In this document: one piece after another, positions 8,830 through 18,693 of the stretch | Numbering within the stretch: the stretch's first letter is position 1 | Layout: each line of letters starts with the position of its first letter | Assembly: GCF_025566885.1 (NCBI RefSeq) | Contig: NZ_JAOQJQ010000001.1 | Location: 496,001 to 560,000, forward strand | Length of the DNA: 64,000 nucleotides | Origin: Brotonthovivens ammoniilytica | Lineage (GTDB): Bacteria > Bacillota > Clostridia > Lachnospirales > Lachnospiraceae | Direction: 5' to 3' | Translations under genes and position numbers: made by a program | The notes under the pieces: model-generated | Told to the model about the DNA's origin: nothing | The model's database searches: none | Seen by the model: only the letters and a program-made list of their open reading frames with translations

Positions 8830-10110
8830 ATGAATAAACCGGGGTTGGATACCTTATGTATACAGGCGGGCTGGAAGCCGGAAAACGGACAGCCCAGGGT
8901 GCTGCCAATTTGTCAGAGCACCACGTTTAAATATGATAACAGTGATGAAATGGGACAGTTGTTTGATCTGGAGAAAAGCGGATACTTTTATACTCGTCTG
9001 CAGAATCCTACCTGTGATACTGTGGCGCAGAAAATCTGTGAGCTGGAAGGCGGCACAGGAGCTATGCTGACCTCTTCCGGGCAGGCAGCTAACTATTTTG
9101 CAGTTTTAAATATCTGTGAAGCGGGAGATCATATTGTATGTTCAAATTCAGTTTATGGAGGAACCTTCAATCTGTTTGGAACTACTATGAAAAAGCAGGG
9201 AATTGAGTGTACCTTTGTGGATCCGGACGCATCAGAGGAAGAGCTTCATCAGGCGTTTCAGCCAAATACCAAGGCTGTTATTGCGGAAACCATTGCAAAT
9301 CCGACCCTTGTAGTTTTAGATATTGAGAAATTTGCAAAGCTGGCCCACAGCCATCGTGTTCCGCTGATTGTTGACAATACCTTTGCCACACCAATTAACT
9401 GCAGACCCTTTGAGTGGGGGGCCGATATTGTGACGCACTCCACAACCAAGTACATGGACGGTCATGGGGTATCTTTGGGGGGCTGTATTGTTGACAGCGG
9501 AAATTTTGACTGGCAGGCAAATGCGGATAAGTTTCCGGGGCTGACGCAGCCTGATGAATCCTATCACGGTATTGTGTATACAGAAAAGTTTGGGAAAAAT
9601 GCTTATATTACAAAAGCCACCAGCCAGCTGATGAGAGATCTTGGCTCTATGCAGTCGCCTATGAATGCATTTCTTTTGAATATCGGACTGGAAACCCTTC
9701 ATCTGCGTGTACCAAGACACTGTGAGAATGCCAGGAAAACAGCAGAGTTTTTAAGTAATCATGAAAAAGTTGCCTGGGTAAACTTTGCAGGACTTCCGGA
9801 TAATAAATATCATACTCTTGCTGAGAAGTATCTGCCTGGTGGAACCTGTGGGGTGATTTCCTTCGGATTAAAAGGCGGCAGAGCTGCGGCGGGAAAAATG
9901 ATGGATCAATTTCATATGATTGCCATTGTAACACATGTAGCTGATGCAAGAACCTGTGTTTTACATCCGGCCAGCCATACACACCGCCAGATGACAGATG
10001 AACAGCTAAAGGAGGCCGGTATTGCTCCGGATTTGATTCGTCTGTCAGTAGGAATTGAAAATGCACAGGATATTATTAACGATTTAAAACAGGCCTTAGA
10101 AAAAATATAA
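8830..10110 (+). CDS. metY: O-acetylhomoserine aminocarboxypropyltransferase / sulfhydrylase
   Basis: A PLP enzyme of the Cys/Met metabolism family that makes homocysteine or methionine-pathway thioethers from O-acetylhomoserine and sulfide. It shows TLCIQAGWKPENGQPR, SGYFYTRLQNPT, LTSSGQAAN, VDNTFATPINCRPFEWGAD, and the PLP lysine in HSTTKYMDGHG (about K207). SVGIENAQDIINDL closes the C-terminal domain. The 426-residue length fits MetY rather than the shorter MetB/MetC (about 380). No SAM riboswitch or T-box is visible in the short upstream gap. It lies 18 bases before glgA and may be co-transcribed with it despite unrelated function. Confidence 0.92.
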   Translation: MNKPGLDTLCIQAGWKPENGQPRVLPICQSTTFKYDNSDEMGQLFDLEKSGYFYTRLQNPTCDTVAQKICELEGGTGAMLTSSGQAANYFAVLNICEAGDHIVCSNSVYGGTFNLFGTTMKKQGIECTFVDPDASEEELHQAFQPNTKAVIAETIANPTLVVLDIEKFAKLAHSHRVPLIVDNTFATPINCRPFEWGADIVTHSTTKYMDGHGVSLGGCIVDSGNFDWQANADKFPGLTQPDESYHGIVYTEKFGKNAYITKATSQLMRDLGSMQSPMNAFLLNIGLETLHLRVPRHCENARKTAEFLSNHEKVAWVNFAGLPDNKYHTLAEKYLPGGTCGVISFGLKGGRAAAGKMMDQFHMIAIVTHVADARTCVLHPASHTHRQMTDEQLKEAGIAPDLIRLSVGIENAQDIINDLKQALEKI

Positions 10111-10128
10111 TTTTGGGGGAAACAAATT

Positions 10129-11580
10129 ATGAAAAGAGTTCTTTTTGCCGCATCTGAGTGTGTACCGTTTATTAAAACCGGGGGACTGGCGGATGTCTGC
10201 GGGGCACTGCCGAAATGGTTTGATAAGAAGTACTGGGATATCAGAGTTGTAATTCCCAACTACAGCTGCATTCCGGAGTCCTGGCGGAGCCAGTTTCAGT
10301 ATGTAACACATTTTTATATGAAAACAGGGCCGTATGTGGAAGATAAATATGTCGGGGTCCTGCAGTACAAATTGGACACAATTACATACTATTTCATTGA
10401 CAATGAAGAGTATTTTACCTGTTTTACTCCCTATGGAGATATTAAATACGATATCGAAAAGTTCTGCTTCTTTGATAAAGCTGTGTTATCTATGCTTCCG
10501 GTCATCGGATTTCAGCCGGATTTGATTCACTGCCATGACTGGGAAACCGGGATGATACCAGTGTATTTGAAAAATGAATTTCAGGGAAATATGTTCTTTT
10601 GGGGAATGAAGGCAATTACAACCATTCATAATTTGAGATTTCAGGGGGTCTGGGATGCAGAGTATGTAAAAGGCATCAGCGGGCTGGAAGAACGTTTGTT
10701 TACCCCTGATAAGCTGGAGTTTCAAAAGGACGCTAACATGTTAAAAGGCGGACTTGTATATTCAGATTATATTACAACGGTCAGCGAGACCTATGCCAAT
10801 GAAATACAGACACCATATTATGGCGAGGGACTGGACGGTTTGCTGTCTGCAAGACATTATGATATGCAGGGAATTGTAAACGGCATTGATTACGAGATAT
10901 ACAATCCCCAGACAGATCAGAAAATTTTCACCAATTATTCAGTAGAAAATTTCAGGAAAAAGAAGTTTCAGAATAAAATAAAACTGCAGGAAATGTTAGG
11001 ATTAACTGTAGATAAAAAGAAATATATGATTGGACTGATCTCAAGACTGACCGATCAGAAAGGTCTGGATTTGATCAATTATGCCATTGAGCGCATTGCG
11101 GATGAACATACCCAGCTGGTTGTAATTGGTACAGGGGAAGAGCAGTATGAAAATATGTTCCGTCATTATGCATGGAAGTATGGAGACAGAATATCTGCCA
11201 ATATCTGTTATAATGATGATCTTGCCCATAAACTTTATGCGGCTGCGGATGCATTTTTAATGCCTTCTGCATTTGAACCCTGCGGGCTGACACAGCTGAT
11301 TTCTTTCCGTTATGGTACAGTGCCCATTGTCCGGGAGACTGGCGGACTGAAAGATACCGTGCAGGCTTACAATGAATATGAAGGAACCGGGGACGGATTT
11401 TCCTTTACAAATTACAATGGCGAAGATATGCTGAATGTAATTAATTATTCTAAAAAAGTATTTTTTGAAAATAAACGGGAATGGAATAAAATCATTGACC
11501 GTGGAATGGCAAAAGATTTTTCCTGGAAAAATTCCGCGAAACGTTATGAGGATGTATATAATTATCTGATTGGTATTTAA
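10129..11580 (+). CDS. glgA: Glycogen synthase (ADP-glucose, GT5)
   Basis: Transfers glucose from ADP-glucose to the growing alpha-1,4-glucan chain for storage polysaccharide. The GT-B fold is evident: the N-terminal ADP-glucose motif KTGGLADVCGALP (variant of KxGGL) near residue 17, HDWETGMIPVYL, the inter-domain NGIDYEIYNP, LISRLTDQKG, and the C-terminal PSAFEPCGLTQLISFRYGTV and RETGGLKDTV, which include the catalytic Glu. The 483-residue length is standard. It ends before a strong terminator. Other glg genes are not in this window. Confidence 0.95.
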   Translation: MKRVLFAASECVPFIKTGGLADVCGALPKWFDKKYWDIRVVIPNYSCIPESWRSQFQYVTHFYMKTGPYVEDKYVGVLQYKLDTITYYFIDNEEYFTCFTPYGDIKYDIEKFCFFDKAVLSMLPVIGFQPDLIHCHDWETGMIPVYLKNEFQGNMFFWGMKAITTIHNLRFQGVWDAEYVKGISGLEERLFTPDKLEFQKDANMLKGGLVYSDYITTVSETYANEIQTPYYGEGLDGLLSARHYDMQGIVNGIDYEIYNPQTDQKIFTNYSVENFRKKKFQNKIKLQEMLGLTVDKKKYMIGLISRLTDQKGLDLINYAIERIADEHTQLVVIGTGEEQYENMFRHYAWKYGDRISANICYNDDLAHKLYAAADAFLMPSAFEPCGLTQLISFRYGTVPIVRETGGLKDTVQAYNEYEGTGDGFSFTNYNGEDMLNVINYSKKVFFENKREWNKIIDRGMAKDFSWKNSAKRYEDVYNYLIGI

Positions 11581-11590
11581 AAAGCTGCGA

Positions 11591-11646
11591 AAGAGAATGG
11601 TTCTGTCTGATACTGGCTGAGAATCATTCTCTTTTGGGTTTTTTTG
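11591..11646 (+). terminator. Intrinsic terminator after glgA
   Basis: Stem AAGAGAATGgTTCT / AGAAtCATTCTCTT followed by TTGGGTTTTTTTG. A typical rho-independent terminator closing metY-glgA. Confidence 0.85.
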
Positions 11647-11790
11647 TATCAATCGTTTCCAGCCGGATGAAACAGCACTCTTCACATGATATTTTGCTTC
11701 CTGAATAGAAATTGGAAAATGATACATACTTATTTCAGAAAAGAAAGGGTTTTTAAAAATACAGGAACACTTTAAAAGAAAGGAATAAGT

Positions 11791-12468
11791 ATGGGAGAAC
11801 AGCAGCAAAAACAGGAATCCATTGAGAAATTCGGTGAGATTTGTATGGATAATAATAAGCAGAAGCATAAAATCCATTTATTATCGGTAATCGGAGAGAT
11901 AGAAGGACACGAAACCCTTCCAAGTACCAGTAAAACAACAAAATATGAACACGTACTTCCTCAGCTGGCTGAGATTGAAGATGATAAAAATGTGGACGGG
12001 CTTTTGGTTTTGTTAAATACAGTGGGAGGAGATGTAGAGTCCGGACTTGCCATCGCTGAGATGATTGCCTCTATAAGTAAACCGGTAGTTTCGCTGGTAC
12101 TGGGAGGAAGCCATTCCATCGGAGTGCCTCTGGCAGTGGCAGCAGACTATTCTTATATTGTGCCTACCGGAACTATGGTAATTCATCCGGTGCGAATGAG
12201 CGGAACCATCATCGGTGCGCCCCAGACCTATGATTATTTCAAGCAGATGCAGGACAGAATTGCAGGTTTTATCTCTGACCATTGTCAGGTAAAGGAATCC
12301 CGCATTGAGGAAATGATGATGAATACCAGTATGCTGACAAAAGATCTTGGAACAATACTGGTAGGATTTGATGCTGTACAGGAGGGGATTATCAATGAAG
12401 TGGGGGGGATTTCCCAGGCAGTCAATAAATTACATCAGATGATTTATGAATCGGATGACAATTATTAG
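11791..12468 (+). CDS. tepA: ClpP-like serine protease, TepA/YmfB family
   Basis: A ClpP-fold protein of 225 residues. It shows DGLLVLLNTVGGDVESGLAIAEMI, the nucleophile segment GGSHSIGVPLAVAA (Ser) and VIHPVRMSG (His), the arrangement of ClpP-class peptidases. The family is TepA, associated in Bacillus with secretion and sporulation. The N-terminus is longer and more charged than in ClpP. RBS AGAAAGGA precedes the ATG at 11791; an in-frame ATG at 11845 is possible. The gene stands before uppP and ftsK/spoIIIE; in Bacillus subtilis tepA also lies just upstream of spoIIIE, which supports the assignment. Confidence 0.85.
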   Translation: MGEQQQKQESIEKFGEICMDNNKQKHKIHLLSVIGEIEGHETLPSTSKTTKYEHVLPQLAEIEDDKNVDGLLVLLNTVGGDVESGLAIAEMIASISKPVVSLVLGGSHSIGVPLAVAADYSYIVPTGTMVIHPVRMSGTIIGAPQTYDYFKQMQDRIAGFISDHCQVKESRIEEMMMNTSMLTKDLGTILVGFDAVQEGIINEVGGISQAVNKLHQMIYESDDNY

Positions 12469-12548
12469 AAATTGTGATAGAATAACTCCAGAATCCGGCT
12501 GCCTCACAGTCGGTATATGCAGATAAATTGCAGGAAGGGGAGGAAGTT

Positions 12549-13424
12549 ATGTCTCTCATACAGTCAATATTAATGGGGCTGATTCAGGGTTTGACTGAGT
12601 TTTTACCGGTCAGCAGTTCCGGACATCTGGCGATCTTTAAGATTTTATTCCATGTTGAGACTGACACAGGGATTTTATTTGATGTACTGCTTCATGTAGG
12701 TACATTGGCAGCTGTGTTTGTGGTATATTACAAAGATATTATACGTCTGATTGCCGAATTTGTAAAAATGGTAATAGATGTAGTTCTAAATTTCATATTA
12801 TTTATAAGAAATATTTCCGGAAAAGAATCTGTACGTTATCATAGAATTATCAGAAACAGTTACAGAAAATTTGTACTGTTGATTATCATTGCCACCATTC
12901 CAACTGGCATTATCGGTTTTGTGGGAAGAGATCTTGTCACGGCAGCTTCGGAAATATTACTGGTTCCCGGTATCTGTCTGCTGATAACGGCGGTGCTGCT
13001 GGTGATTTCAGACCGTGTCCGGGACGGTCATAAAAAGCCACGGGACATTACAAATACAAATGCCTTTGTGATTGGTATTTGTCAGGGACTTGCCACACTT
13101 CCGGGGCTCTCTAGATCCGGGACAACCATTGCTGCGTGTGTGATCAGCGGATTTGACAGGAAGTTTGCGGTAAAGTATTCCTTTATTTTATCCATACCGG
13201 CTATTTTGGGAGCGTTGGTGCTGCAGTTAAAGGAACTTGGCAGCGTTTCTTTAGCGCCTATGGAAATCCGAAATTATCTGGTGGGAATGGCAGTAGCTGC
13301 AGGGGTCGGTTATATCTGTATTAAGACGATGCTTGTAGTAGTTCGAAAAAAGAAGTTTACATATTTTGCAATATACTGTCTGGCAGTGGGGGCCTTATCT
13401 GTTGGCGGGTACTTTTTTGTGTAA
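12549..13424 (+). CDS. uppP: Undecaprenyl-diphosphatase UppP/BacA
   Basis: An integral membrane enzyme that dephosphorylates undecaprenyl diphosphate, recycling the lipid carrier for peptidoglycan and giving some bacitracin tolerance. It has GLIQGLTEFLPVSSSGHL at the N-terminus (catalytic Glu and Ser/His region) and the second motif GICQGLATLPGLSRSGTT. About eight hydrophobic segments follow the family plan. I prefer the ATG at 12549 (291 aa) because AGGGGAGG lies just upstream and the product starts MSLIQSIL as usual; the TTG at 12528 would put the ribosome site inside the gene. It sits 24 bases before ftsK. Confidence 0.95.
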   Translation: MSLIQSILMGLIQGLTEFLPVSSSGHLAIFKILFHVETDTGILFDVLLHVGTLAAVFVVYYKDIIRLIAEFVKMVIDVVLNFILFIRNISGKESVRYHRIIRNSYRKFVLLIIIATIPTGIIGFVGRDLVTAASEILLVPGICLLITAVLLVISDRVRDGHKKPRDITNTNAFVIGICQGLATLPGLSRSGTTIAACVISGFDRKFAVKYSFILSIPAILGALVLQLKELGSVSLAPMEIRNYLVGMAVAAGVGYICIKTMLVVVRKKKFTYFAIYCLAVGALSVGGYFFV

Positions 13425-13448
13425 ACAGTAATTTAAGCTGGAGGTTTT

Positions 13449-16025
13449 ATGGCTGTAAAAAAAAGGAGATCAGGAGTAAGAAAGAGATCCTCAAGAAAAA
13501 AAGGCACCGGACGCGGCAAAGGTTCGGGAACTGCCTTTTCTTTGAGGAGTGAAGTTATACTTCTGCTGATTTTAGCAATATCAATTATTATATTTATTTG
13601 TAACATAGGAAAAGGAGGCACCTTTGGACGCGGCGTCAGTGCTTTCTTTTTTGGCGCCTTTGGCCTGATGGCCTATGTTTTCCCATTCTGGCTGTTTTTT
13701 ATCAGTGCGTTTTTGACGGCAAATCAAAAACATTCCGGAAAGGTGATTATGAAGACGACGGCAGGCATTTTGCTGCTTGTTTTTTTGTGTGTGCTGATTC
13801 ATCTGCTGATGAACGGAACAGAAAAGGTTTTTCTCTTTGATGCGGTGAAACTTTGTGCACAGACAAAGAATGGCGGAGGTTTCCTGGGAATTGTGCTGGG
13901 CTCTGTATTTGTGAATGCTTTTGGCCTTGCCTGTTCCTATGTGGTCACCATTGCAGTGTTGATTATCAGCGGGGTACTGTTGACAGAACGCTCCTTTTTT
14001 GGCGGAATCAAAAAAGGAAGCTCTAGAGTATACCGAACTGCAAAAGAAGATGCCGCAAAAAGAAAGCAGCAGCAGGAAATACGGGCAGAGCGCAGGAAAA
14101 CAGAACAGGAAGCCCGTAAAAAGCGCAGAATGGACCAGAAAGTATCCGGAGTGGCTGTGGACACAACGATTATTCCTCCTGAAAAGAAAAGCAGGAAATC
14201 AGATGACATAAGCGAACTTAAAATTGATTCTGATCTTCCGCCTCTTGAGACAGAGCCGCTGCATGAGCTGGATATGGACAATCATATTGCAGCAGTCAGT
14301 CAGCAGCAGTCGGAGTTTGTAAAGGAAGAGATCAGTAAAGGACAGTCAGAAGGGCTCTGGGGCCAAAACTCTGAACCGGTGATTCATGTGGCGGGAGAGA
14401 TGCCGGTATCTAAAAAAGCAGTACAGGAGCCCCGGGAAGCAGAACAAAAGACTGTTCCCCAAAAGAAAAAACAAAAAGCAGAGACTTCAAAAGAAGAAAT
14501 CAGTGAAATTTCTTCAGAGATTGCATCGCCTAGACCGGATACATATGATTATGAGTTTCCATCGGTATCTCTGTTGAAAAAAGGAGATCCCAATGCTTCC
14601 GGAGATTCCAGACAGCATCTTCAGGAAATGTCTGCAAAGCTTCAGATGACTCTGACCAATTTTGGAGTCAAAGCTCATGTCACAAATGTGACCTGCGGAC
14701 CGTCTGTAACCCGGTATGAAATCCAGCCGGAAATGGGAGTTAAAGTAAGCAAGATTGTAGGGCTGACGGATGATATTAAGCTGAATCTGGCGGTGGCTGA
14801 TATCCGTATGGAAGCGCCGATTCCGGGAAAGGCTGCCATCGGCATTGAAGTTCCCAATAAAGAAAATGTAACGGTTGCTTTTCGTGATCTGGTGGAGTCC
14901 AATGAATTTCAGGGACACAGCTCAAATATATCCTTTGCTGCCGGAAAAGATATTGCAGGAAATGTGATTGTGGCAGATATTGCAAAAATGCCGCATCTTT
15001 TGATTGCCGGTGCCACCGGTTCCGGTAAATCCGTCTGTATCAATACAATTATTATGAGTATTCTGTACAAAGCGCACCCGGATGATGTAAAATTAATTAT
15101 GATTGATCCCAAGGTCGTTGAGCTTAGTGTATATAACGGGATTCCCCATTTGTTTATTCCGGTAGTGACCGACCCCAAAAAGGCTGCGGGAGCTTTACAC
15201 TGGGCTGTTGCTGAGATGACAGACCGCTATCAGAAGTTTGCGGAATATAACGTGCGGGATTTGAAGGGGTATAATAAGAAGATTGAATCCATAAAAGATA
15301 TTGAGGATGAAAATAAGCCCCAGAAGATGCCGCAGATTGTAATTATTGTAGACGAGCTTGCTGATCTTATGATGGTGGCTCCGGGAGATGTGGAGGATGC
15401 CATCTGCCGTTTAGCACAGCTTGCCAGGGCAGCCGGTATTCATCTGATTATCGCTACCCAGAGACCATCAGTAAATGTTATTACCGGATTGATTAAGGCT
15501 AATATGCCCTCCAGAATTGCTTTTTCCGTTACGTCAGGCGTGGATTCCAGAACCATTCTGGATATGAACGGCGCTGAGAAGCTGCTTGGAAAAGGTGATA
15601 TGCTTTTTTATCCTCAGGGATATCAAAAGCCCGTCCGTGTGCAGGGTGCATTTGTTTCGGACAGAGAAGTTTCGGATGTGGTGGATTTTCTCACGGAAAA
15701 AAACGGACAGGTAAGCTATAGTGCTGAAATTGAAGAAAAAGTGAAACATGCGGCTGCTTCCTCTGTGGGAGGCGGCGGAGGTTTATCAGCGCCGTCAGAT
15801 GACAGAGATGCTTATTTTGCAGAAGCCGGAAAGTTTATTATAGAAAAAGAAAAAGGTTCTATCGGAATGCTCCAAAGAATGTTTAAAGTGGGATTTAACA
15901 GAGCAGCCAGAATTATGGACCAGCTAGAAGAGGCCGGTGTGGTAGGACCGGAAGAGGGGACGAAGCCGCGTAAAGTTTTGATGAGTATGGAGGAATTTGA
16001 ACAGTACGTGGACGAGTATGTATAA
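13449..16025 (+). CDS. ftsK: DNA translocase FtsK/SpoIIIE
   Basis: A septal, membrane-anchored DNA pump that clears chromosome arms at division or moves DNA into the forespore. A basic N-terminal tail is followed by about four membrane segments (residues roughly 33-180). A long charged linker (about 185-360) carries E/K-rich and Q-rich stretches. The motor shows the FtsK alpha/beta region, Walker A GATGSGKSVCINT near residue 521, Walker B VIIVDELADLMM and ATQRPSVNVITG. The C-terminal gamma winged helix, which reads DNA polarity sequences, is seen in GSIGMLQRMFKVGFNRAARI. The 858-residue length is normal. No signal distinguishes a vegetative FtsK from a sporulation-specific SpoIIIE. Confidence 0.95.
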   Translation: MAVKKRRSGVRKRSSRKKGTGRGKGSGTAFSLRSEVILLLILAISIIIFICNIGKGGTFGRGVSAFFFGAFGLMAYVFPFWLFFISAFLTANQKHSGKVIMKTTAGILLLVFLCVLIHLLMNGTEKVFLFDAVKLCAQTKNGGGFLGIVLGSVFVNAFGLACSYVVTIAVLIISGVLLTERSFFGGIKKGSSRVYRTAKEDAAKRKQQQEIRAERRKTEQEARKKRRMDQKVSGVAVDTTIIPPEKKSRKSDDISELKIDSDLPPLETEPLHELDMDNHIAAVSQQQSEFVKEEISKGQSEGLWGQNSEPVIHVAGEMPVSKKAVQEPREAEQKTVPQKKKQKAETSKEEISEISSEIASPRPDTYDYEFPSVSLLKKGDPNASGDSRQHLQEMSAKLQMTLTNFGVKAHVTNVTCGPSVTRYEIQPEMGVKVSKIVGLTDDIKLNLAVADIRMEAPIPGKAAIGIEVPNKENVTVAFRDLVESNEFQGHSSNISFAAGKDIAGNVIVADIAKMPHLLIAGATGSGKSVCINTIIMSILYKAHPDDVKLIMIDPKVVELSVYNGIPHLFIPVVTDPKKAAGALHWAVAEMTDRYQKFAEYNVRDLKGYNKKIESIKDIEDENKPQKMPQIVIIVDELADLMMVAPGDVEDAICRLAQLARAAGIHLIIATQRPSVNVITGLIKANMPSRIAFSVTSGVDSRTILDMNGAEKLLGKGDMLFYPQGYQKPVRVQGAFVSDREVSDVVDFLTEKNGQVSYSAEIEEKVKHAAASSVGGGGGLSAPSDDRDAYFAEAGKFIIEKEKGSIGMLQRMFKVGFNRAARIMDQLEEAGVVGPEEGTKPRKVLMSMEEFEQYVDEYV

Positions 16026-16099
16026 TGCATGCACAATGAAGATATTTCATTTGCAGATAGATCTTACAAATTTAAATCACTTTTCAGGAGGGGAAACCA

Positions 16100-17770
16100 A
16101 TGAAAACAGACATTCAGATTGCACAGGAAGCAACAATGGAACACATCGTTAAGGTAGCTGAGAAATTAAATATTTCTGAGGATGATCTCGAACTTTACGG
16201 AAAATATAAGGCAAAACTTTCCGATGAATTGATGGACCGGATGAAAGACAATGAAAATGGTAAATTAGTCCTTGTTACAGCAATCAATCCAACACCTGCC
16301 GGTGAAGGAAAGACTACTACAAGCATCGGTCTTGGCCAGGCGCTTGGGAAGCTGGGGAAAAAAGCTGTGCTTGCCCTGCGGGAGCCTTCTTTAGGACCGT
16401 GTTTTGGGATTAAAGGCGGAGCTGCCGGAGGCGGTTACGCACAGGTTGTTCCAATGGAAGATTTAAACCTTCATTTTACGGGAGATTTTCATGCCATTAC
16501 ATCTGCCAACAATCTGCTGGCTGCATTATTGGATAATCATATTCAGCAGGGAAATCATCTTTGCATTGACCCAAGACAGGTGGTATGGAAACGCTGCCTT
16601 GATATGAATGACAGAGTTCTTAGAAATATCGTTGTAGGTCTTGGAAGCAAAATGGACGGAATGGTACGTGAAGATCACTTTGTTATTACGGTAGCATCTG
16701 AGATTATGGCAGTGCTTTGTCTGGCTGATGATATGGAAGATCTGAAAAAACGTCTGGGACGTATGATCGTGGCATATTCCTTTGACGGAAAACCGGTGAC
16801 AGCAGATGACCTTCAGGCTACAGGTTCTATGGCGGCATTATTAAAAGATGCACTGAAACCAAACTTGATTCAGACACTAGAGCATACACCGGCTATTGTT
16901 CATGGCGGCCCCTTTGCTAATATTGCCCATGGCTGCAACAGTGTGCGGGCTACAAAGACCGCTTTAAAACTGGCGGATATTGTAGTTACAGAGGCCGGAT
17001 TCGGCGCAGATCTGGGAGCAGAAAAATTCTTTGATATCAAGTGCAGAATGTCAGGTTTAAAACCGGATGCAGTAGTGTTAGTTGCCACAGTCAGAGCCTT
17101 AAAATACAATGGCGGTGTTGCAAAAGCAGATTTAAGTGAACCTAATGTGGAAGCATTGAAAAAAGGAATTGTAAATCTGGAGAAACATATTGAAAACCTG
17201 CAGAAATATCAGGTTCCGGTTGTTGTAACATTAAATTCATTTGTAACTGATACGAAAGAAGAGACAGATTTTATTGAACAGTTCTGCAAAGAACGCAGCT
17301 GTGAGTTTGCTTTATCAGAAGTATGGGAAAAAGGCGGCCAGGGCGGAATTGCACTGGCAGAAAAAGTGCTGGATACTTTAGAAAACAAAGAAAGTAATTT
17401 TAAAGTTCTCTATGACAGCAAATTGTCCTTAAAAGAGAAAATTGAAACTGTTGCAAAAGAAATTTACGGTGCAGACAAAGTTACCTATTCCAATGCGGCT
17501 AATAAAGAACTGAAACGGATTGAGGATCTTGGCATGGGTGAGTTCCCGGTATGTATGGCAAAAACCCAGTATTCTCTTTCTGATGATCAGAATAAGCTGG
17601 GAAGACCGGAAAACTTTACGGTAAATGTGCGTGAAGTATATGTGTCTGCAGGTGCCGGATTTGTTGTGGCGGTTACAGGTGCTATTATGACAATGCCGGG
17701 ACTGCCAAAGAAACCTGCTGCGAATAATATTGATGTAGATAACCAGGGAGTAATTACGGGACTTTTCTAA
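16100..17770 (+). CDS. fhs: Formate--tetrahydrofolate ligase
   Basis: Joins formate to tetrahydrofolate with ATP, giving 10-formyl-THF for purine synthesis or, in acetogens, the methyl branch of the Wood-Ljungdahl pathway. Key motifs are TPAGEGKTTTSIGLGQAL (ATP-binding loop), EPSLGPCFGIKGGAAGGG, GDFHAITSANNLLAA, and EAGFGADLGAEKFFDIKCR. The 556-residue length and C-terminal GAIMTMPGLPKKPAA are typical. RBS GGAGGGG is present. folD follows after about 60 bases, giving a one-carbon folate pair. The pair alone does not prove acetogenesis. Confidence 0.97.
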   Translation: MKTDIQIAQEATMEHIVKVAEKLNISEDDLELYGKYKAKLSDELMDRMKDNENGKLVLVTAINPTPAGEGKTTTSIGLGQALGKLGKKAVLALREPSLGPCFGIKGGAAGGGYAQVVPMEDLNLHFTGDFHAITSANNLLAALLDNHIQQGNHLCIDPRQVVWKRCLDMNDRVLRNIVVGLGSKMDGMVREDHFVITVASEIMAVLCLADDMEDLKKRLGRMIVAYSFDGKPVTADDLQATGSMAALLKDALKPNLIQTLEHTPAIVHGGPFANIAHGCNSVRATKTALKLADIVVTEAGFGADLGAEKFFDIKCRMSGLKPDAVVLVATVRALKYNGGVAKADLSEPNVEALKKGIVNLEKHIENLQKYQVPVVVTLNSFVTDTKEETDFIEQFCKERSCEFALSEVWEKGGQGGIALAEKVLDTLENKESNFKVLYDSKLSLKEKIETVAKEIYGADKVTYSNAANKELKRIEDLGMGEFPVCMAKTQYSLSDDQNKLGRPENFTVNVREVYVSAGAGFVVAVTGAIMTMPGLPKKPAANNIDVDNQGVITGLF

Positions 17771-17831
17771 GAGAAGCGGGGAGCAGCTATTTATCCCGCA
17801 GGTAAATTTAAGAAATATGGAGGCTCAGGAA

Positions 17832-18671
17832 ATGGCGTATTTAATTGACGGGAAAAAAATTTCCCAGGAAATAAAAGATGAATTAAAAGAAAAAACTGCA
17901 GAGTATGAGAAAAAAGGAACAAATGTCACTCTTGCAGTGATTCAGGTGGGAGAAGATCCTGCTTCCAGCGTGTATGTTAGAAATAAGAAAAACGCCTGCG
18001 CTTACATTGGGATACATTCTCTGGCTTATGAACTGCCACAGGAGACTACCCAGGAAGAATTGCTGGATTTGATTCACCAATTAAATAGCCGTGAGGATGT
18101 CAATGGGATTCTCTGCCAGCTTCCTCTTCCGAAGCATATTGATGAAAAAGAGATTATTCACGCCATTGCTCCGGCGAAAGATGTAGATGGGTTTCATCCT
18201 CAGAGTGCAGGCGCTTTGATGATTGGAGAAAACGGTTTTCTTCCCTGCACACCTGCCGGTATTATTCAGCTGCTGAAACGGTCAGATATCAAAATAGAAG
18301 GAAAGCACTGTGTGGTGATTGGAAGAAGCAATATTGTGGGTAAACCTATGGCCATGCTGATGCTTCGGGAGAACGCCACTGTAACAGTAGCACATTCTAA
18401 AACAGAAAATCTGAAAGAAATCTGCAGACAGGCGGATATTTTGATTGCAGCTATTGGTAAACCCAAATATATTACAGATGAATATGTAAAAGAGGGAGCA
18501 GTTGTCATTGATGTGGGGATACACCGCATGGAAGGTAAGAAACTCTGCGGGGATGTGGATTTTGAAAAGGTAGAACCTCATGTGTCAGCCATTACTCCGG
18601 TGCCTGGAGGTGTGGGACCTATGACCATTGCAATGCTGATGAGCAATTGTGTTAATTCAGTTGATCTGTAG
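17832..18671 (+). CDS. folD: Methylenetetrahydrofolate dehydrogenase / cyclohydrolase FolD
   Basis: A bifunctional enzyme converting 5,10-methylene-THF to 10-formyl-THF using NADP+, acting next to Fhs. It shows VQVGEDPASSVYVRNKKNAC with the active-site Lys, LCQLPLPKHID, PAKDVDGFHPQSAG, the Rossmann loop VIGRSNIVGKPMA, and PVPGGVGPMTIAML at the C-terminus. I chose ATG 17832 (279 aa): GGAGG lies 8 bases upstream and the product begins MAYLIDGKKIS like other FolD proteins. The in-frame ATG at 17817 overlaps that ribosome site. Confidence 0.95.
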   Translation: MAYLIDGKKISQEIKDELKEKTAEYEKKGTNVTLAVIQVGEDPASSVYVRNKKNACAYIGIHSLAYELPQETTQEELLDLIHQLNSREDVNGILCQLPLPKHIDEKEIIHAIAPAKDVDGFHPQSAGALMIGENGFLPCTPAGIIQLLKRSDIKIEGKHCVVIGRSNIVGKPMAMLMLRENATVTVAHSKTENLKEICRQADILIAAIGKPKYITDEYVKEGAVVIDVGIHRMEGKKLCGDVDFEKVEPHVSAITPVPGGVGPMTIAMLMSNCVNSVDL

Positions 18672-18693
18672 GAAATAGACGTGGTGATAATTG

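Noticed and set aside
13937..14281. Long minus-strand frames opposite ftsK, carB and the giant gene
   Set aside because: They are mirror frames of well-supported genes, with no ribosome sites or recognisable domains.
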